This document shows positions 8,575 to 16,242 of a DNA stretch of 64,000 nucleotides, one piece after another. The translations under genes and the position numbers were made by a program. Position 1 is the stretch's first letter, and every line of letters begins with the position of its first letter. Source of the DNA: Dietzia natronolimnaea (GTDB lineage Bacteria > Actinomycetota > Actinomycetes > Mycobacteriales > Mycobacteriaceae); NCBI RefSeq assembly GCF_039525805.1, contig NZ_BAAAHZ010000014.1; one strand, written 5' to 3'. The notes beneath the pieces were generated by a model. It did no database searches and had not been told where the DNA came from. It worked only from the letters and a program-made list of their open reading frames with translations.

Positions 8575-8734
8575 GGCGTGGTTCTCCTTCCGCCTCCTCG
8601 TACGGTGGCGCGTGATGGTCGGGGCTCCCGGTCGGCCTGGGCCGAACAGCAGCGGATCACCACGTCGCGGGCACCGTGAGAGGCGATAGCAAACGTGCAG
8701 ACAACAGCGATGGTCTAGTTTACGGCCCGACCGC

Positions 8735-8749
8735 GGGAAACGGTAATCA
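8735..8749. promoter_or_regulatory. Candidate Zur operator
   Basis: GGGAAACGGTAATCA matches 11 of 15 positions of a Zur-type palindrome of the form TGAAAACGGTTTTCA. It sits in the region from which all six zinc-independent ribosomal-protein genes diverge, where Zur control is known in streptomycetes and mycobacteria. The match is partial and made by eye, so it is only a candidate. Confidence 0.4.
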
Positions 8750-8790
8750 GCACGTCAACGCCGGTGGGGACGGCCGGCGGAGCGCGCGAA

Positions 8791-8820
8791 TTGGGTACGC
8801 GGTCATCGTACGGGTACGAT
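8791..8820 (+). promoter_or_regulatory. Putative rpmE-rpmF promoter with palindrome over the -10
   Basis: TTGGGT (8791-8796) and TACGAT (8815-8820) are spaced by 18 bp, giving a plausible sigma-A promoter for the rightward L31-L32 operon. A perfect inverted repeat, ATCGTAC-GG-GTACGAT (8805-8820), covers the -10 element, where a bound repressor would block polymerase. It does not resemble a Zur box, so a second regulator is possible. Confidence 0.45.
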
Positions 8821-8932
8821 CTACCGATGCGTGTGCTGATACCGGGATCCCCGGTTCGGCCACTGGCAGTTGCGTGCCCCTGACGGGGCGGGCGCCAGAC
8901 CCAAGACTTCTACCGAGCTAGAGGGATCCAGT

Positions 8933-9193
8933 ATGAAGAACGACATCCACCCCGACTACCACCCGGTGGTCTTCCAGGACTCGGGCACCGGCACCAAGTT
9001 CCTCACCCGCTCCACCGCGAAGAGCGAGCGGACCGTCGAGTGGGAGGACGGCAACTCCTACCCGCTCATCGTGGTCGACGTGACCAGTGAGTCGCACCCG
9101 TTCTGGACCGGCGCGCAGCGCGTCATGGACACGGCCGGCCGTGTCGAGAAGTTCCAGCGCCGTTACGGCAACCGCACCCGCCGCACCAAGTGA
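8933..9193 (+). CDS. rpmE: 50S ribosomal protein L31 type B, zinc-independent
   Basis: 86-residue type B L31 (MKNDIHPDYHPVVFQDSGTG; SSHPFWTG-like core; RRYGNRTRRTK tail). It lacks the CxxC pair of zinc-binding L31. The frame is open from 8870, but the ATG at 8933 gives the conserved MKNDIHPDYHPV start. First gene of a rightward operon with L32, divergent from the L28-L33-S14-S18 operon. Confidence 0.95.
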   Translation: MKNDIHPDYHPVVFQDSGTGTKFLTRSTAKSERTVEWEDGNSYPLIVVDVTSESHPFWTGAQRVMDTAGRVEKFQRRYGNRTRRTK

Positions 9194-9258
9194 GCCGCGG
9201 GTCGGTGCTCCGCCGCCGACCCACACCCACACCCGAGACCTCAGAGGACGTAACAGTC

Positions 9259-9429
9259 ATGGCAGTTCCGAAGCGTCGCCTCTCGCGCGCCAACACCCAT
9301 TCCCGCCGCTCGCAGTGGAAGGCCGAGAACCCGGCCCTCCAGGAGACCAAGATCGACGGCCGCGCCGTGGTGCTGCCGCGTCGCCTGGTCAAGGCCGCCA
9401 AGCTCGGCCTCGTCGACCTCGACCGCTGA
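9259..9429 (+). CDS. rpmF: 50S ribosomal protein L32, zinc-independent
   Basis: 56-residue L32 (MAVPKRRLSRANTHSRRSQW), too short for many ORF cut-offs without upstream extension. The ATG at 9259 gives the conserved MAVPKR start. It has no cysteine, so it is a C-minus form. It follows L31 by 65 bp and ends before a strong hairpin terminator. In M. tuberculosis rpmF (Rv0979A) also sits just upstream of mprA, so this gene joins two conserved blocks. Confidence 0.95.
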   Translation: MAVPKRRLSRANTHSRRSQWKAENPALQETKIDGRAVVLPRRLVKAAKLGLVDLDR

Positions 9430-9500
9430 GTGTCGGTCGACTGATCGCCGAGACGAACTGAGCTCCGCGGCGCCCGCGCGTCGCACGCACACGCCCGGTC

Positions 9501-9538
9501 ACGAGCCCGGTGGGTCCCCCCGGACCCACCGGGCTCGT
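9501..9538 (+). terminator. Strong hairpin terminator after rpmF
   Basis: A perfect 17-bp stem, ACGAGCCCGGTGGGTCC (9501-9517) with its complement (9522-9538), closed by a CCCC loop. It lies about 70 bp after the rpmF stop and about 85 bp before mprA, separating the ribosomal-protein operon from the two-component system. Confidence 0.85.
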
Positions 9539-9624
9539 CGGCGTCATCAGGACCCGGCGCGGACCGCGCATCGGTCGCGGTATTCCTCAGCCGTGGTTCA
9601 GGCGGGTGCGGGAGACTTCCCGGT

Positions 9625-10308
9625 ATGAAGATCCTCGTTGTGGACGACGACCAGGCCGTGCGTGAATCCCTGCGCCGTTCCCTCACGTTCAACGGTTATT
9701 CGGTGGAGCTCGCGGGGGACGGGGTCGAGGCGGTCGAACGGCTCGACGCGAACCGTCCGGACGCGGTGATCCTCGACGTCATGATGCCCCGCCGCGACGG
9801 CCTCGAGGTGTGCCGGATACTCCGGAGTCGGGGGGACGACCTGCCCGTGCTCATGCTCACCGCCCGGGACGCGGTGTCCGAGCGGGTGGCGGGCCTGGAC
9901 GCGGGCGCCGACGACTACCTGCCCAAGCCCTTCGCGCTGGAGGAGCTGTTGGCCCGGCTGCGGGCGTTGCTGCGTCGTCGGGGTCCGGAGGCCGAGGACG
10001 TGGACGAGGTGTTGGAGTTCGAGGACCTGCGGATGGACCTGGCGACCCGCGAGGTCAACCGGGGGGAGCGACGGATCCAGCTGACCCGGACGGAGTTCTC
10101 CCTGCTCGAGTTGCTCCTGCACCATCCCCGTCGTGTCCTCACCCGGAGCCACATCCTCGAGGAGGTGTGGGGTTACGACTTCCCCACGTCGGGGAACGCG
10201 CTCGAGGTGTACATCGGGTACCTCCGGCGTAAGACCGAGGGCGACGGCGAGAGTCGTCTGATCCACACCGTGCGTGGCGTGGGATACGTGTTGCGCGAGA
10301 CGCCGTAG
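9625..10308 (+). CDS. mprA: Response regulator MprA (OmpR family)
   Basis: 227-residue response regulator. The receiver domain (1-115) has the acidic pocket VVDDDQA, phospho-acceptor Asp51 in VILDVMMPRRDG, and the Lys of DYLPKPF. The winged-helix DNA-binding domain (about 130-225) ends EGDGESRLIHTVRGVGYVL. Closest in pattern and gene order to mycobacterial MprA, which controls envelope-stress genes including sigE and pepD. Its stop overlaps the histidine kinase start by one base. Autoregulation through its own promoter, as in M. tuberculosis, is likely but unproven. Confidence 0.94.
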   Translation: MKILVVDDDQAVRESLRRSLTFNGYSVELAGDGVEAVERLDANRPDAVILDVMMPRRDGLEVCRILRSRGDDLPVLMLTARDAVSERVAGLDAGADDYLPKPFALEELLARLRALLRRRGPEAEDVDEVLEFEDLRMDLATREVNRGERRIQLTRTEFSLLELLLHHPRRVLTRSHILEEVWGYDFPTSGNALEVYIGYLRRKTEGDGESRLIHTVRGVGYVLRETP

Positions 10309-11699
10309 TGCGAGCCCGCACGGTGGGGTGGGGCTCCACACCGATCTCCCTGCACCAGCGGGTCACCCTGTTGGCGGCGAGTTCGGTGGGCGTCGCGGTG
10401 GCACTGATGGCCGTCGCGGCGTACTTCGTCGTGTCCGGGTCGATGTACAGCGAGGTCAACAACCGGCTCCAGCAACAGGCCGACCAACTGGTCAACAGCC
10501 AGCTCGCGTCGGAGTTCGCCCTCCAGTCCCGGAGCACCCTCATCGCGCTGCGGGCCTTCAACCCCAATCTGGACGCGCAGATCGTCGCGCCCTCCGGTGT
10601 GCGGACGGCCACCGGCGAACCCTTCCAGATCGGCGGCCCCGAGATCGCCGTGGTCCGCGGCGAGACCGAGTCGAGTCTGCGGACGGCCGGGGGCAAGCAG
10701 ATCTATGCGGTGGGGGTCCGCGATGGCTCGACACTCATCCTGGCGCAGGACCTGAGCCCCACCAGGGCGGCCCTCAATCGTCTGGCGATCGTCCTGACGC
10801 TGGTGGGTGCGGCCGGCATCGCGCTGGCGGCGGTGGCCGGTACGGCGGTGGGGCGCACGGGTCTGGCGCCGGTCGCCCGGTTGACCAGGGCGGTGGAGCG
10901 GATCGCCAGGACCGACGACCTGCGGCCCATCCCGGTGGCGGGTGATGACGAGATCGCCCGGCTCACCGCCAGCTTCAACCAGATGCTCGTGGCGCTGGGG
11001 GAGAGCAGGGATCGACAATCGCGGCTCGTGGCCGATGCCGGGCACGAGCTCAAGACACCGCTGACCAGTCTCCGGACCAACGTGGAACTACTGATCGCCG
11101 CGAGCAGGCCGGGGGCGCCGACCATCCCGGCCGCGGACAGGGGGGCGCTCGAGGTCGACGTGATCGGTCAGATCTCCGAGCTCACCCAGTTGGTCGGGGA
11201 CCTGGTCGAGCTCGCCCGTGAGGATTCCGGGGAGGTCGAGCTGGAGCCGGTGGCGGTGTCGGAGGCGGTCGAGCGGGCCCTCGAGCGGGTCCGTCGGCGG
11301 CGTCACGACGTGCGGTTCGACGTGGATCTGGCGCCCTGGTACTCGTTCGGTGACAACGCGGGGATCGAGCGTGCGGTGCTGAACATCTGCGACAACGCGG
11401 CCAAGTGGAGCCCGACCGGGGGAACGGTGACGGTCCGGATGAACCCGGTGTCGGAGTCGGTCGTGGAGTTGACCGTCGCCGACCAGGGGCCGGGTATCCC
11501 TGAGGAGGACAGGCAGCTGGTCTTCGAGCGATTCCACCGCTCGCGGGAGGCACGGGCGATGCCCGGTTCGGGGCTCGGGTTGGCGATCGTCCGCCAGGTG
11601 GTCACCCGGCACGGAGGCACCGTGGAGATCCATGACGCGGACGGTGGGGGCACCGAGGTGCGGATGACCATCCCCGGGTGTGAGCTCCCCCCGAACTGA
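10308..11699 (+). CDS. mprB: Sensor histidine kinase MprB
   Basis: 463-residue membrane kinase starting with GTG that overlaps the mprA TAG. Transmembrane segments lie at about 22-44 and 160-182, flanking an extracytoplasmic sensor of about 115 residues. A HAMP region (183-235) follows. The dimerisation/phosphoacceptor box has His246 in DAGHELKTPLTSLRTN. The ATPase domain shows ICDNAAKWSPTGG (N box), DQGPGIPEED (G1) and GSGLGLAIVRQV (G2). Partner of MprA and upstream of pepD, whose product dampens MprAB signalling in mycobacteria. Confidence 0.94.
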   Translation: MRARTVGWGSTPISLHQRVTLLAASSVGVAVALMAVAAYFVVSGSMYSEVNNRLQQQADQLVNSQLASEFALQSRSTLIALRAFNPNLDAQIVAPSGVRTATGEPFQIGGPEIAVVRGETESSLRTAGGKQIYAVGVRDGSTLILAQDLSPTRAALNRLAIVLTLVGAAGIALAAVAGTAVGRTGLAPVARLTRAVERIARTDDLRPIPVAGDDEIARLTASFNQMLVALGESRDRQSRLVADAGHELKTPLTSLRTNVELLIAASRPGAPTIPAADRGALEVDVIGQISELTQLVGDLVELAREDSGEVELEPVAVSEAVERALERVRRRRHDVRFDVDLAPWYSFGDNAGIERAVLNICDNAAKWSPTGGTVTVRMNPVSESVVELTVADQGPGIPEEDRQLVFERFHRSREARAMPGSGLGLAIVRQVVTRHGGTVEIHDADGGGTEVRMTIPGCELPPN

Positions 11700-11749
11700 T
11701 CGACGGGGGACGCGGTCGTCTCAGCGGGCACACAGCGCGGTGAGGAACC

Positions 11750-13123
11750 ATGTCGGATATGGAGAACGAGAACGATCGGGGCACGGGTGGTCCCCGGCCC
11801 GGCGACGAGTGGGCCTCGGGTCCGGGCGCGGGTCCGGGTGGATACGGTCAGCGGCCGGAGAGCCCGTATGGTCCCCGCGACGACGGTCGGCGACCGGGCC
11901 CGGCGGACGTCGGTCCGCCCCCTCCCGGTTCCGGGCAGCCCGGCCAGTACGGGCACGTGCAGCCGAACCAGGGCTGGGGCGGCGCGGGGCAGCCGACCGC
12001 GGCCCTGCCCCCGCAGCCCCCGTACGGCGGCGACGATCCCGGGGCGACAGCACCCGCGAAGTCGGGCCGGGGCCTGCTGGTCGCCGGACTGGTGGCCGCG
12101 ATGCTCGTCTCGGGCGGACTGGGCGGCTGGATCGGTGCCACGGTGGCGGGCGGCGGAGGCAGCGGGAGCCTCGCCTCCCCGATCACCGCCGTCCAGCCCG
12201 AGGGTGAGGCCCCGGACGGCACGGTCGAGTCCGTCGCCGACAAGGTCCTGCCGAGCGTGGTCTCGATCGACGTCCGCGGGCAGGCCGGACGCGGCGAGGG
12301 ATCCGGCGTGGTGCTGGCCCAGGACGGTCTGATCATCACGAACAACCACGTCATCGCGATGGCGGCGACCGGCGGCCAGATCGAGGTGCGCTTCAACGAC
12401 GGGTCGAGGGCGCCGGCGACGGTCGTCGGCACCGACCCCGCCACGGACATCGCCGTGATCAGGGCGGATACCGACCGGTCGCTCACCCCGATCGCGCTCG
12501 GGTCCTCCTCGAACCTGGACGAGGGTCAGGCCGTCGCGGCGGTGGGTTCCCCACTCGGCCTGTCCGGCACCGTGACGACCGGCATCGTCTCCGCGCTCGA
12601 CAGGCCGGTACGCGCGGGCGGCGCGCAGTCCGACCAGAACACGGTGATCGACGCCATCCAGACCGATGCGGCGGTCAACCCGGGCAACTCCGGCGGCGCG
12701 CTGGTCAACATGAACGGTGAGCTGGTCGGCATCAACTCCGCCATCGCGTCGCTGGGCTCGGGCAACTCGGGATCGATCGGCCTGGGTTTCGCGATCCCGG
12801 TCGACCAGGCCCGACGCATCGCCGACCAGTTGATCAAGCAGGGGTTCGCCACCCGTGCGGTCCTCGGGGTCTCGGTGAGCGACCAACCCGACATCGACGG
12901 CGCGCTGGTCCGCACCACCGAGGTGGGAGGCCCCGCCGCGCAGGCGGGCATCGAGGAGGGGGCGGTGATCACCATGGTCGGGGAGCGGCTGATCGAGAAC
13001 GGCGACGCGCTGGTCGCCGCGATCCGGTCGAGGGCTCCGGGGGAGACGATCTCCGTCACCTATGCTGCTCGTGTGGGCGATCAGCCGACGACTGTCGACG
13101 TGGTACTGGGAGAGGCGAGATGA
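11750..13123 (+). CDS. pepD: HtrA-type membrane serine protease PepD
   Basis: 457-residue HtrA protease with a long proline/glycine-rich cytoplasmic N-terminus (1-107), one transmembrane helix (about 108-130), a trypsin-like domain and a C-terminal PDZ domain (about 365-455). The catalytic triad is His200 (IITNNHVIA), Asp233 (ATDIAVIRAD) and Ser314 (NPGNSGGALVN). It acts outside the membrane on misfolded envelope proteins and, in mycobacteria, tunes the MprAB/SigE stress response. Its stop overlaps moaB2 by four bases. All visible catalytic residues are intact. Confidence 0.94.
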   Translation: MSDMENENDRGTGGPRPGDEWASGPGAGPGGYGQRPESPYGPRDDGRRPGPADVGPPPPGSGQPGQYGHVQPNQGWGGAGQPTAALPPQPPYGGDDPGATAPAKSGRGLLVAGLVAAMLVSGGLGGWIGATVAGGGGSGSLASPITAVQPEGEAPDGTVESVADKVLPSVVSIDVRGQAGRGEGSGVVLAQDGLIITNNHVIAMAATGGQIEVRFNDGSRAPATVVGTDPATDIAVIRADTDRSLTPIALGSSSNLDEGQAVAAVGSPLGLSGTVTTGIVSALDRPVRAGGAQSDQNTVIDAIQTDAAVNPGNSGGALVNMNGELVGINSAIASLGSGNSGSIGLGFAIPVDQARRIADQLIKQGFATRAVLGVSVSDQPDIDGALVRTTEVGGPAAQAGIEEGAVITMVGERLIENGDALVAAIRSRAPGETISVTYAARVGDQPTTVDVVLGEAR

Positions 13124-13695
13124 GCACGAGATTCGACCCGAGGTCTCTGCCCGGTGGGCGCAGGATCCAGACGGACGTGGATTTCGACCCCTCGGCGGCC
13201 GTTCCGGCGGACACCCCCATCGCCGGTCGTGCGATGGTCGTGGTGGTGACCGACCGGCTGGATCCGCGCGAGGACTCGATCGGCCCGTTGGTCACCGAGT
13301 TGCTCGAGGAGGAGGGCTTCCTGGTCGGCGGCGTCGTCGGCGTGGCGTCCGAGGAGTCCGAGGTCCGCAAGGCTCTCGAGACCGCGGTGGTCGGCGGCTT
13401 CGACTTCGTCGTGACCGTCGGTGGCACCGGGGTCGGCCCACGGGACATCACCCCCGAGGTCACGGAGGAGATCCTCGACCAGCGGCTGCCCGGCATCGCC
13501 GAGGCCATCCGGTCGTCGGGCCTCACCGCCGGCGCGGTCGACTCGATCGTCTCCCGCGGGTTGGTCGGGGTGTCCGGCAGTACGGTGGTCGCCAACCTCG
13601 CGCCCAGCCGCGCGGCCATCCGGGACGGGATGGCCACGCTGTGCCCGCTCGTCTCATACGTGGTGGCGCAGTTGTCGGCGATAGACGAGCTGTGA
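13120..13695 (+). CDS. moaB2: MoaB/Mog-family protein MoaB2
   Basis: 191-residue MogA/MoaB-fold protein with a 35-residue extension before AMVVVVTDRLD. The pterin-binding motif is TVGGTGVGPRDITPEVTEE. Members adenylylate or bind molybdopterin; the moaB2 subgroup always follows mprAB-pepD in mycobacteria and its link to the stress system is unclear. The start overlaps the pepD stop (ATGA), and its own stop overlaps the next small ORF (GTGA), so it is inside a translationally coupled string. Confidence 0.9.
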   Translation: MSTRFDPRSLPGGRRIQTDVDFDPSAAVPADTPIAGRAMVVVVTDRLDPREDSIGPLVTELLEEEGFLVGGVVGVASEESEVRKALETAVVGGFDFVVTVGGTGVGPRDITPEVTEEILDQRLPGIAEAIRSSGLTAGAVDSIVSRGLVGVSGSTVVANLAPSRAAIRDGMATLCPLVSYVVAQLSAIDEL

Positions 13696-13901
13696 CCGAC
13701 GGCGCCCCGGACCGCAGGGCACAGGACTCCAGCGCCCCGATCACCAGCGCCCCGATCACCAGCGCTTCGTACAGCAGCGCCCGGATCGACGACGTGTTCG
13801 GCGAGACCCTGCCGCGGACCACGTCCGACGAGGCCCGTGACCTCGACGCCCGGCTCGGGGACGACTGGTGGAGGGAGCAACGCCCTCCCCACCACGGGTG
13901 A
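13692..13901 (+). CDS. Small hypothetical protein, coupled to moaB2
   Basis: 69-residue ORF beginning with GTG that overlaps the moaB2 stop. After a Ser/Ala/Pro/Thr repeat (SAPITSAPITSAS, encoded by a 15-bp tandem duplication) it has an acidic segment, DDVFGETLPRTTSDEARDLD, and ends DDWWREQRPPHHG. Small proteins with a similar DxVFG start and a WW...RPPHH end occur near this locus in related actinobacteria as far as I recall. No domain or function is recognised. The coupling and protein-like composition favour a real gene. Confidence 0.65.
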   Translation: MTDGAPDRRAQDSSAPITSAPITSASYSSARIDDVFGETLPRTTSDEARDLDARLGDDWWREQRPPHHG

Positions 13902-13939
13902 GACCCGCATCAGCGGTGTCGGCGGGGTCGCCGGGTGCC

Positions 13940-13977
13940 GGCGCTCAGGTCCGGCGCTGAGGTCAGGCGCTGAGGTC
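13940..13977 (+). repeat. Three 13-bp direct repeats
   Basis: GGCGCTCAGGTC, GGCGCTGAGGTC and GGCGCTGAGGTC start at 13940, 13953 and 13966, a strict 13-bp period. They lie in the 115-bp gap between the small ORF and mscL, which converge. Probably slippage-derived; a protein-binding role is possible but unsupported. Confidence 0.6.
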
Positions 13978-13995
13978 CGGTTCCGGGTGACGGGG

Positions 13996-14010
13996 GCCCC
14001 GCGGCGGGGC
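13996..14010. terminator. Short GC hairpin between convergent operons
   Basis: GCCCCG (13996-14001) pairs with CGGGGC (14005-14010) over a 3-nt loop, between the convergent moaB2/small ORF and mscL genes. It is compact and symmetric and could serve both strands. The stem is only 6 bp, so confidence is modest. Confidence 0.4.
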
Positions 14011-14016
14011 GTGGTG

Positions 14017-14445
14017 TCAGGACTCGCCGGACGTACTCCGCGGGTCCGACGGATGGGTGAGCGGGCGACCCGCGAGGAGGTCGCGGATCTCCACGAGGAG
14101 GTCGTTGTCCGAGGCGGGGGCGTCGACGCCCTTGCGCTTGGCGGCGGCCTCCTTCATCTTGTTCATCGGCCCCACCAGGACGAAGTAGATGACCGCGGCG
14201 ATCAGCAGGAAGTTGATGATCGCGGTGAGCAGCAACCCGAAGTCCATCCTGGTCTCGGGGTTGTTGTCCAGCAGCTGGACGGCGAACCCGATCTCGCTGT
14301 TCCCGCCGAGCAGGGCGATGAGCGGGTTGATGATCGCGCTGGTGAAGGCGTCGACGATCGAGGCGAACGCGGTGCCGATGACCACGGCGACCGCCAGATC
14401 GATCACGTTGCCCTGCATGATGAAGTCCTTGAAGCCCTTGAGCAT
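14017..14445 (-). CDS. mscL: Large-conductance mechanosensitive channel
   Basis: 142-residue MscL, a homopentameric channel that opens under membrane tension to release solutes on osmotic downshock. The N-terminus MLKGFKDFIMQGNVIDLAVAV and TM1 continuation VIGTAFASIVDAFTSAIINP are highly conserved. TM2 (FGLLLTAIINFLLIAAVIYF) is followed by the charged C-terminal bundle. GGGAGGGG precedes the ATG on the minus strand. The position matches Rv0985c after moaB2. Confidence 0.96.
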   Translation of the reverse strand: MLKGFKDFIMQGNVIDLAVAVVIGTAFASIVDAFTSAIINPLIALLGGNSEIGFAVQLLDNNPETRMDFGLLLTAIINFLLIAAVIYFVLVGPMNKMKEAAAKRKGVDAPASDNDLLVEIRDLLAGRPLTHPSDPRSTSGES

Positions 14446-14592
14446 CCTGCACCCCTCCCTGGTGACGCGGCGAGGCCCACCGCGTGCGTGGTCGTGCGTT
14501 CCGAACCGAACCGCAGGGACGTTACCAGCACGAGCAGTGCCGTCGAGGCGCCAGCGCCCTCTCCCGCCCCGCCGATCTGGCGCTGCCTCGCG

Positions 14593-15027
14593 TCACCCGT
14601 GCACCAGCACCGCGAGCGGCGATCCGGCGGCCGTCGAGGCCAACCGGGCGGCGTCGGATTCCGGGACCTCGACGAGGATCGACCGACTCCCGACCCGTCC
14701 GGCGGGGGTGCCGGCGACGCGCGCGGCACGCGCCACCACGGCGGGCCCGTCTGGTGAGTCCGGGTCCGCCGTGCCGACCAGATCCACCAGGTCGCCGGGG
14801 TGCAGGAGGTCCGCGACCGCCGGGTCCGCCAGGGGGACCGGGACCACCCGCACGTTCCGGTGGTCGGTGTGTCGGACCCCGGCGGGGGGCGGCGCCGTCA
14901 CCTCCGCCGGGCCCTCGCGTCCGACGAAGGGCGCGGCCGTCACCAACGCGGCGGCCAGCGCGATCCGGGTGGCACGTCGACGCCGCCAACCCCGCGGGGC
15001 TGTCGGAGACGTGAGGATTCGGCGCAA
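14593..15027 (-). CDS. SAF-domain membrane-anchored protein (CpaB/RcpC-like)
   Basis: 144-residue protein with a basic N-terminus (RGWRRRRATR) and a hydrophobic segment (IALAAALVTAAPF, about 20-34), so it is either secreted or anchored. The rest resembles the SAF fold seen in CpaB/RcpC: RNVRVVPVPLADPAVADLLHP, then GDLVDLVGTAD and SILVEVPESDAARL. CpaB proteins help assemble Flp pili, but no pilus genes are nearby, so that role is not supported. The start codon is TTG at 15027 with no better choice seen. It is followed in transcription order by mscL, 147 bp away. Confidence 0.65.
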   Translation of the reverse strand: MRRILTSPTAPRGWRRRRATRIALAAALVTAAPFVGREGPAEVTAPPPAGVRHTDHRNVRVVPVPLADPAVADLLHPGDLVDLVGTADPDSPDGPAVVARAARVAGTPAGRVGSRSILVEVPESDAARLASTAAGSPLAVLVHG

Positions 15028-15178
15028 CTGGGTCCCCCGTCTGTCGGCACGCCGCCGGTGAGCGCGATGTGGGGGAGACCGTATCGGGGCGCCGGCAGCC
15101 AGCCGGGCCGCGTGCCGGGGGCCGGGCGGGCCCCTGTGGAGGAGCGGGGCCCTGTGGAGGAGGTGGGTCGGCTACCCG

Positions 15179-15556
15179 TTACGACGACGAGCCGGACGAG
15201 GAGCCCGACGACGAGGCGGAGCTCGACGATGACCCCGAGCCCGATGACGAACCCGAACCCGACGACGAACCCGAACCCGAGGTCGCTCCCGCCGACGAGC
15301 CCGAACCGGACTTACCGGAGTCGGACGTGCCGGAGGAGGACTTCCCGGAGCCGCCCCCGGTCGTGGAACCCGACCCGGCGGCGCGGCTGTCCGTGCGGTA
15401 GAAGCCCGACCCCTTGAACACCACGCCGACCGTGTTGAACAACTTGCGCAGCTCACCGTCGCACTTCGGGCAGACAGTGAGCGAGTCCTCGGTGAAGGAC
15501 TGCTGGATGTCGAAGGCGACGTCGCAGTCGCGGCACCGGTACGAATAGGTGGGCAT
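15179..15556 (-). CDS. FmdB-type zinc-ribbon protein with Ser/Gly-rich tail (Ruc-like)
   Basis: 125 residues. The first 45 are an FmdB/CxxC zinc ribbon (MPTYSYRCRDCDVAFDIQQ; VCPKCDGELRKLF) with two CxxC pairs. Residues from about 60 on are almost only Ser and Gly and should be disordered. M. tuberculosis Rv0991c, in the same place beside the cyclo-ligase, is Ruc, a redox-activated chaperone with this layout. Function here is inferred from that. The frame is open far upstream, but the ATG at 15556 gives the invariant MPTY start. Confidence 0.85.
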   Translation of the reverse strand: MPTYSYRCRDCDVAFDIQQSFTEDSLTVCPKCDGELRKLFNTVGVVFKGSGFYRTDSRAAGSGSTTGGGSGKSSSGTSDSGKSGSGSSAGATSGSGSSSGSGSSSGSGSSSSSASSSGSSSGSSS

Positions 15557-15615
15557 CTGGCCTCCGGGGCAGAGTCGGATATCGACTGGCACTCTACCCT
15601 CCCGAGTGCCAGGCG

Positions 15616-16179
15616 CTAAAAGTCGCGGACTCCGTGAGGGGTGACGACCCCGGTCACGGGCCAGTCGTGCGGCTCGGACGGGACGTGGTCGAGCACGTCC
15701 TCCGGATCCAGGACCGCCAGCAACCGGGTGTGCGGCCGGGCCAGGGCGAGCGTCCTGTCGTAGTAGCCGCCCCCGCGACCGAGCCTGGCGCCGGTGCGGT
15801 CGACGGCCACCGAGGGCACCAGGACGAGATCGGCGTCGGCGATCCGCCCCGGCGCCTCCGGCGCCGCGGACGGGACGGGGATGCCGAACCGTCCGGGCCG
15901 CAGGTCCGCCGGCCCGGCGTACGCCGCCCACCCGAGCGCGCCGACAGCGGGGGAGACAGGCAGGAGCACGTGCGCCCCCGCCAGCGCGAGCGTCTCCGGC
16001 AGGTCAGATCCGCCGGCCTCGTCGTCGTCGGGAACGAACGCGCAGACCACCATCCCCTCCGTCACCACGGAGGCCAGGTGGTCACGGATCGCCCGGTCAC
16101 GCTCGGCGCGCACCGACGCGGGGACCGCCGCGCGACGCATCCGCACCGCACGGCGTACCGCGGACTTGTCCTGATCCAT
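15616..16179 (-). CDS. 5-formyltetrahydrofolate cyclo-ligase
   Basis: About 187 residues. Converts 5-formyl-tetrahydrofolate to 5,10-methenyl-tetrahydrofolate with ATP, recycling the folate storage form. The ATP-binding signature GARLGRGGGYYDRTLAL is near the C-terminus, and the basic N-terminus VRRAVRMRRAAVPA fits. GTG-ATG occur in tandem at 16182/16179; ATG was chosen. The position beside the FmdB-type gene and divergent from galU is the same as in mycobacteria. Confidence 0.93.
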   Translation of the reverse strand: MDQDKSAVRRAVRMRRAAVPASVRAERDRAIRDHLASVVTEGMVVCAFVPDDDEAGGSDLPETLALAGAHVLLPVSPAVGALGWAAYAGPADLRPGRFGIPVPSAAPEAPGRIADADLVLVPSVAVDRTGARLGRGGGYYDRTLALARPHTRLLAVLDPEDVLDHVPSEPHDWPVTGVVTPHGVRDF

Positions 16180-16242
16180 CACCCCAGTGTGCCGTCAGTG
16201 GTCCGGAGGTAGCGTCCCGGTCCGCCGTCTATGGTGTACGCC

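Larger units (their letters stand above)
8575..8932. other. Divergent control region between the two ribosomal-protein operons
   Basis: These 358 bp hold no convincing gene. They separate leftward rpmB from rightward rpmE. Two regulatory elements are visible and listed separately: a 15-bp partial match to the actinobacterial Zur box (8735-8749), and a promoter with a perfect palindrome over its -10 element (8791-8820). A second imperfect palindrome (CCGGGATCCCCGG) lies near 8842-8854 in the rpmE leader. The leader of rpmE would be about 105 nt, unusually long for this genome. Confidence 0.6.
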
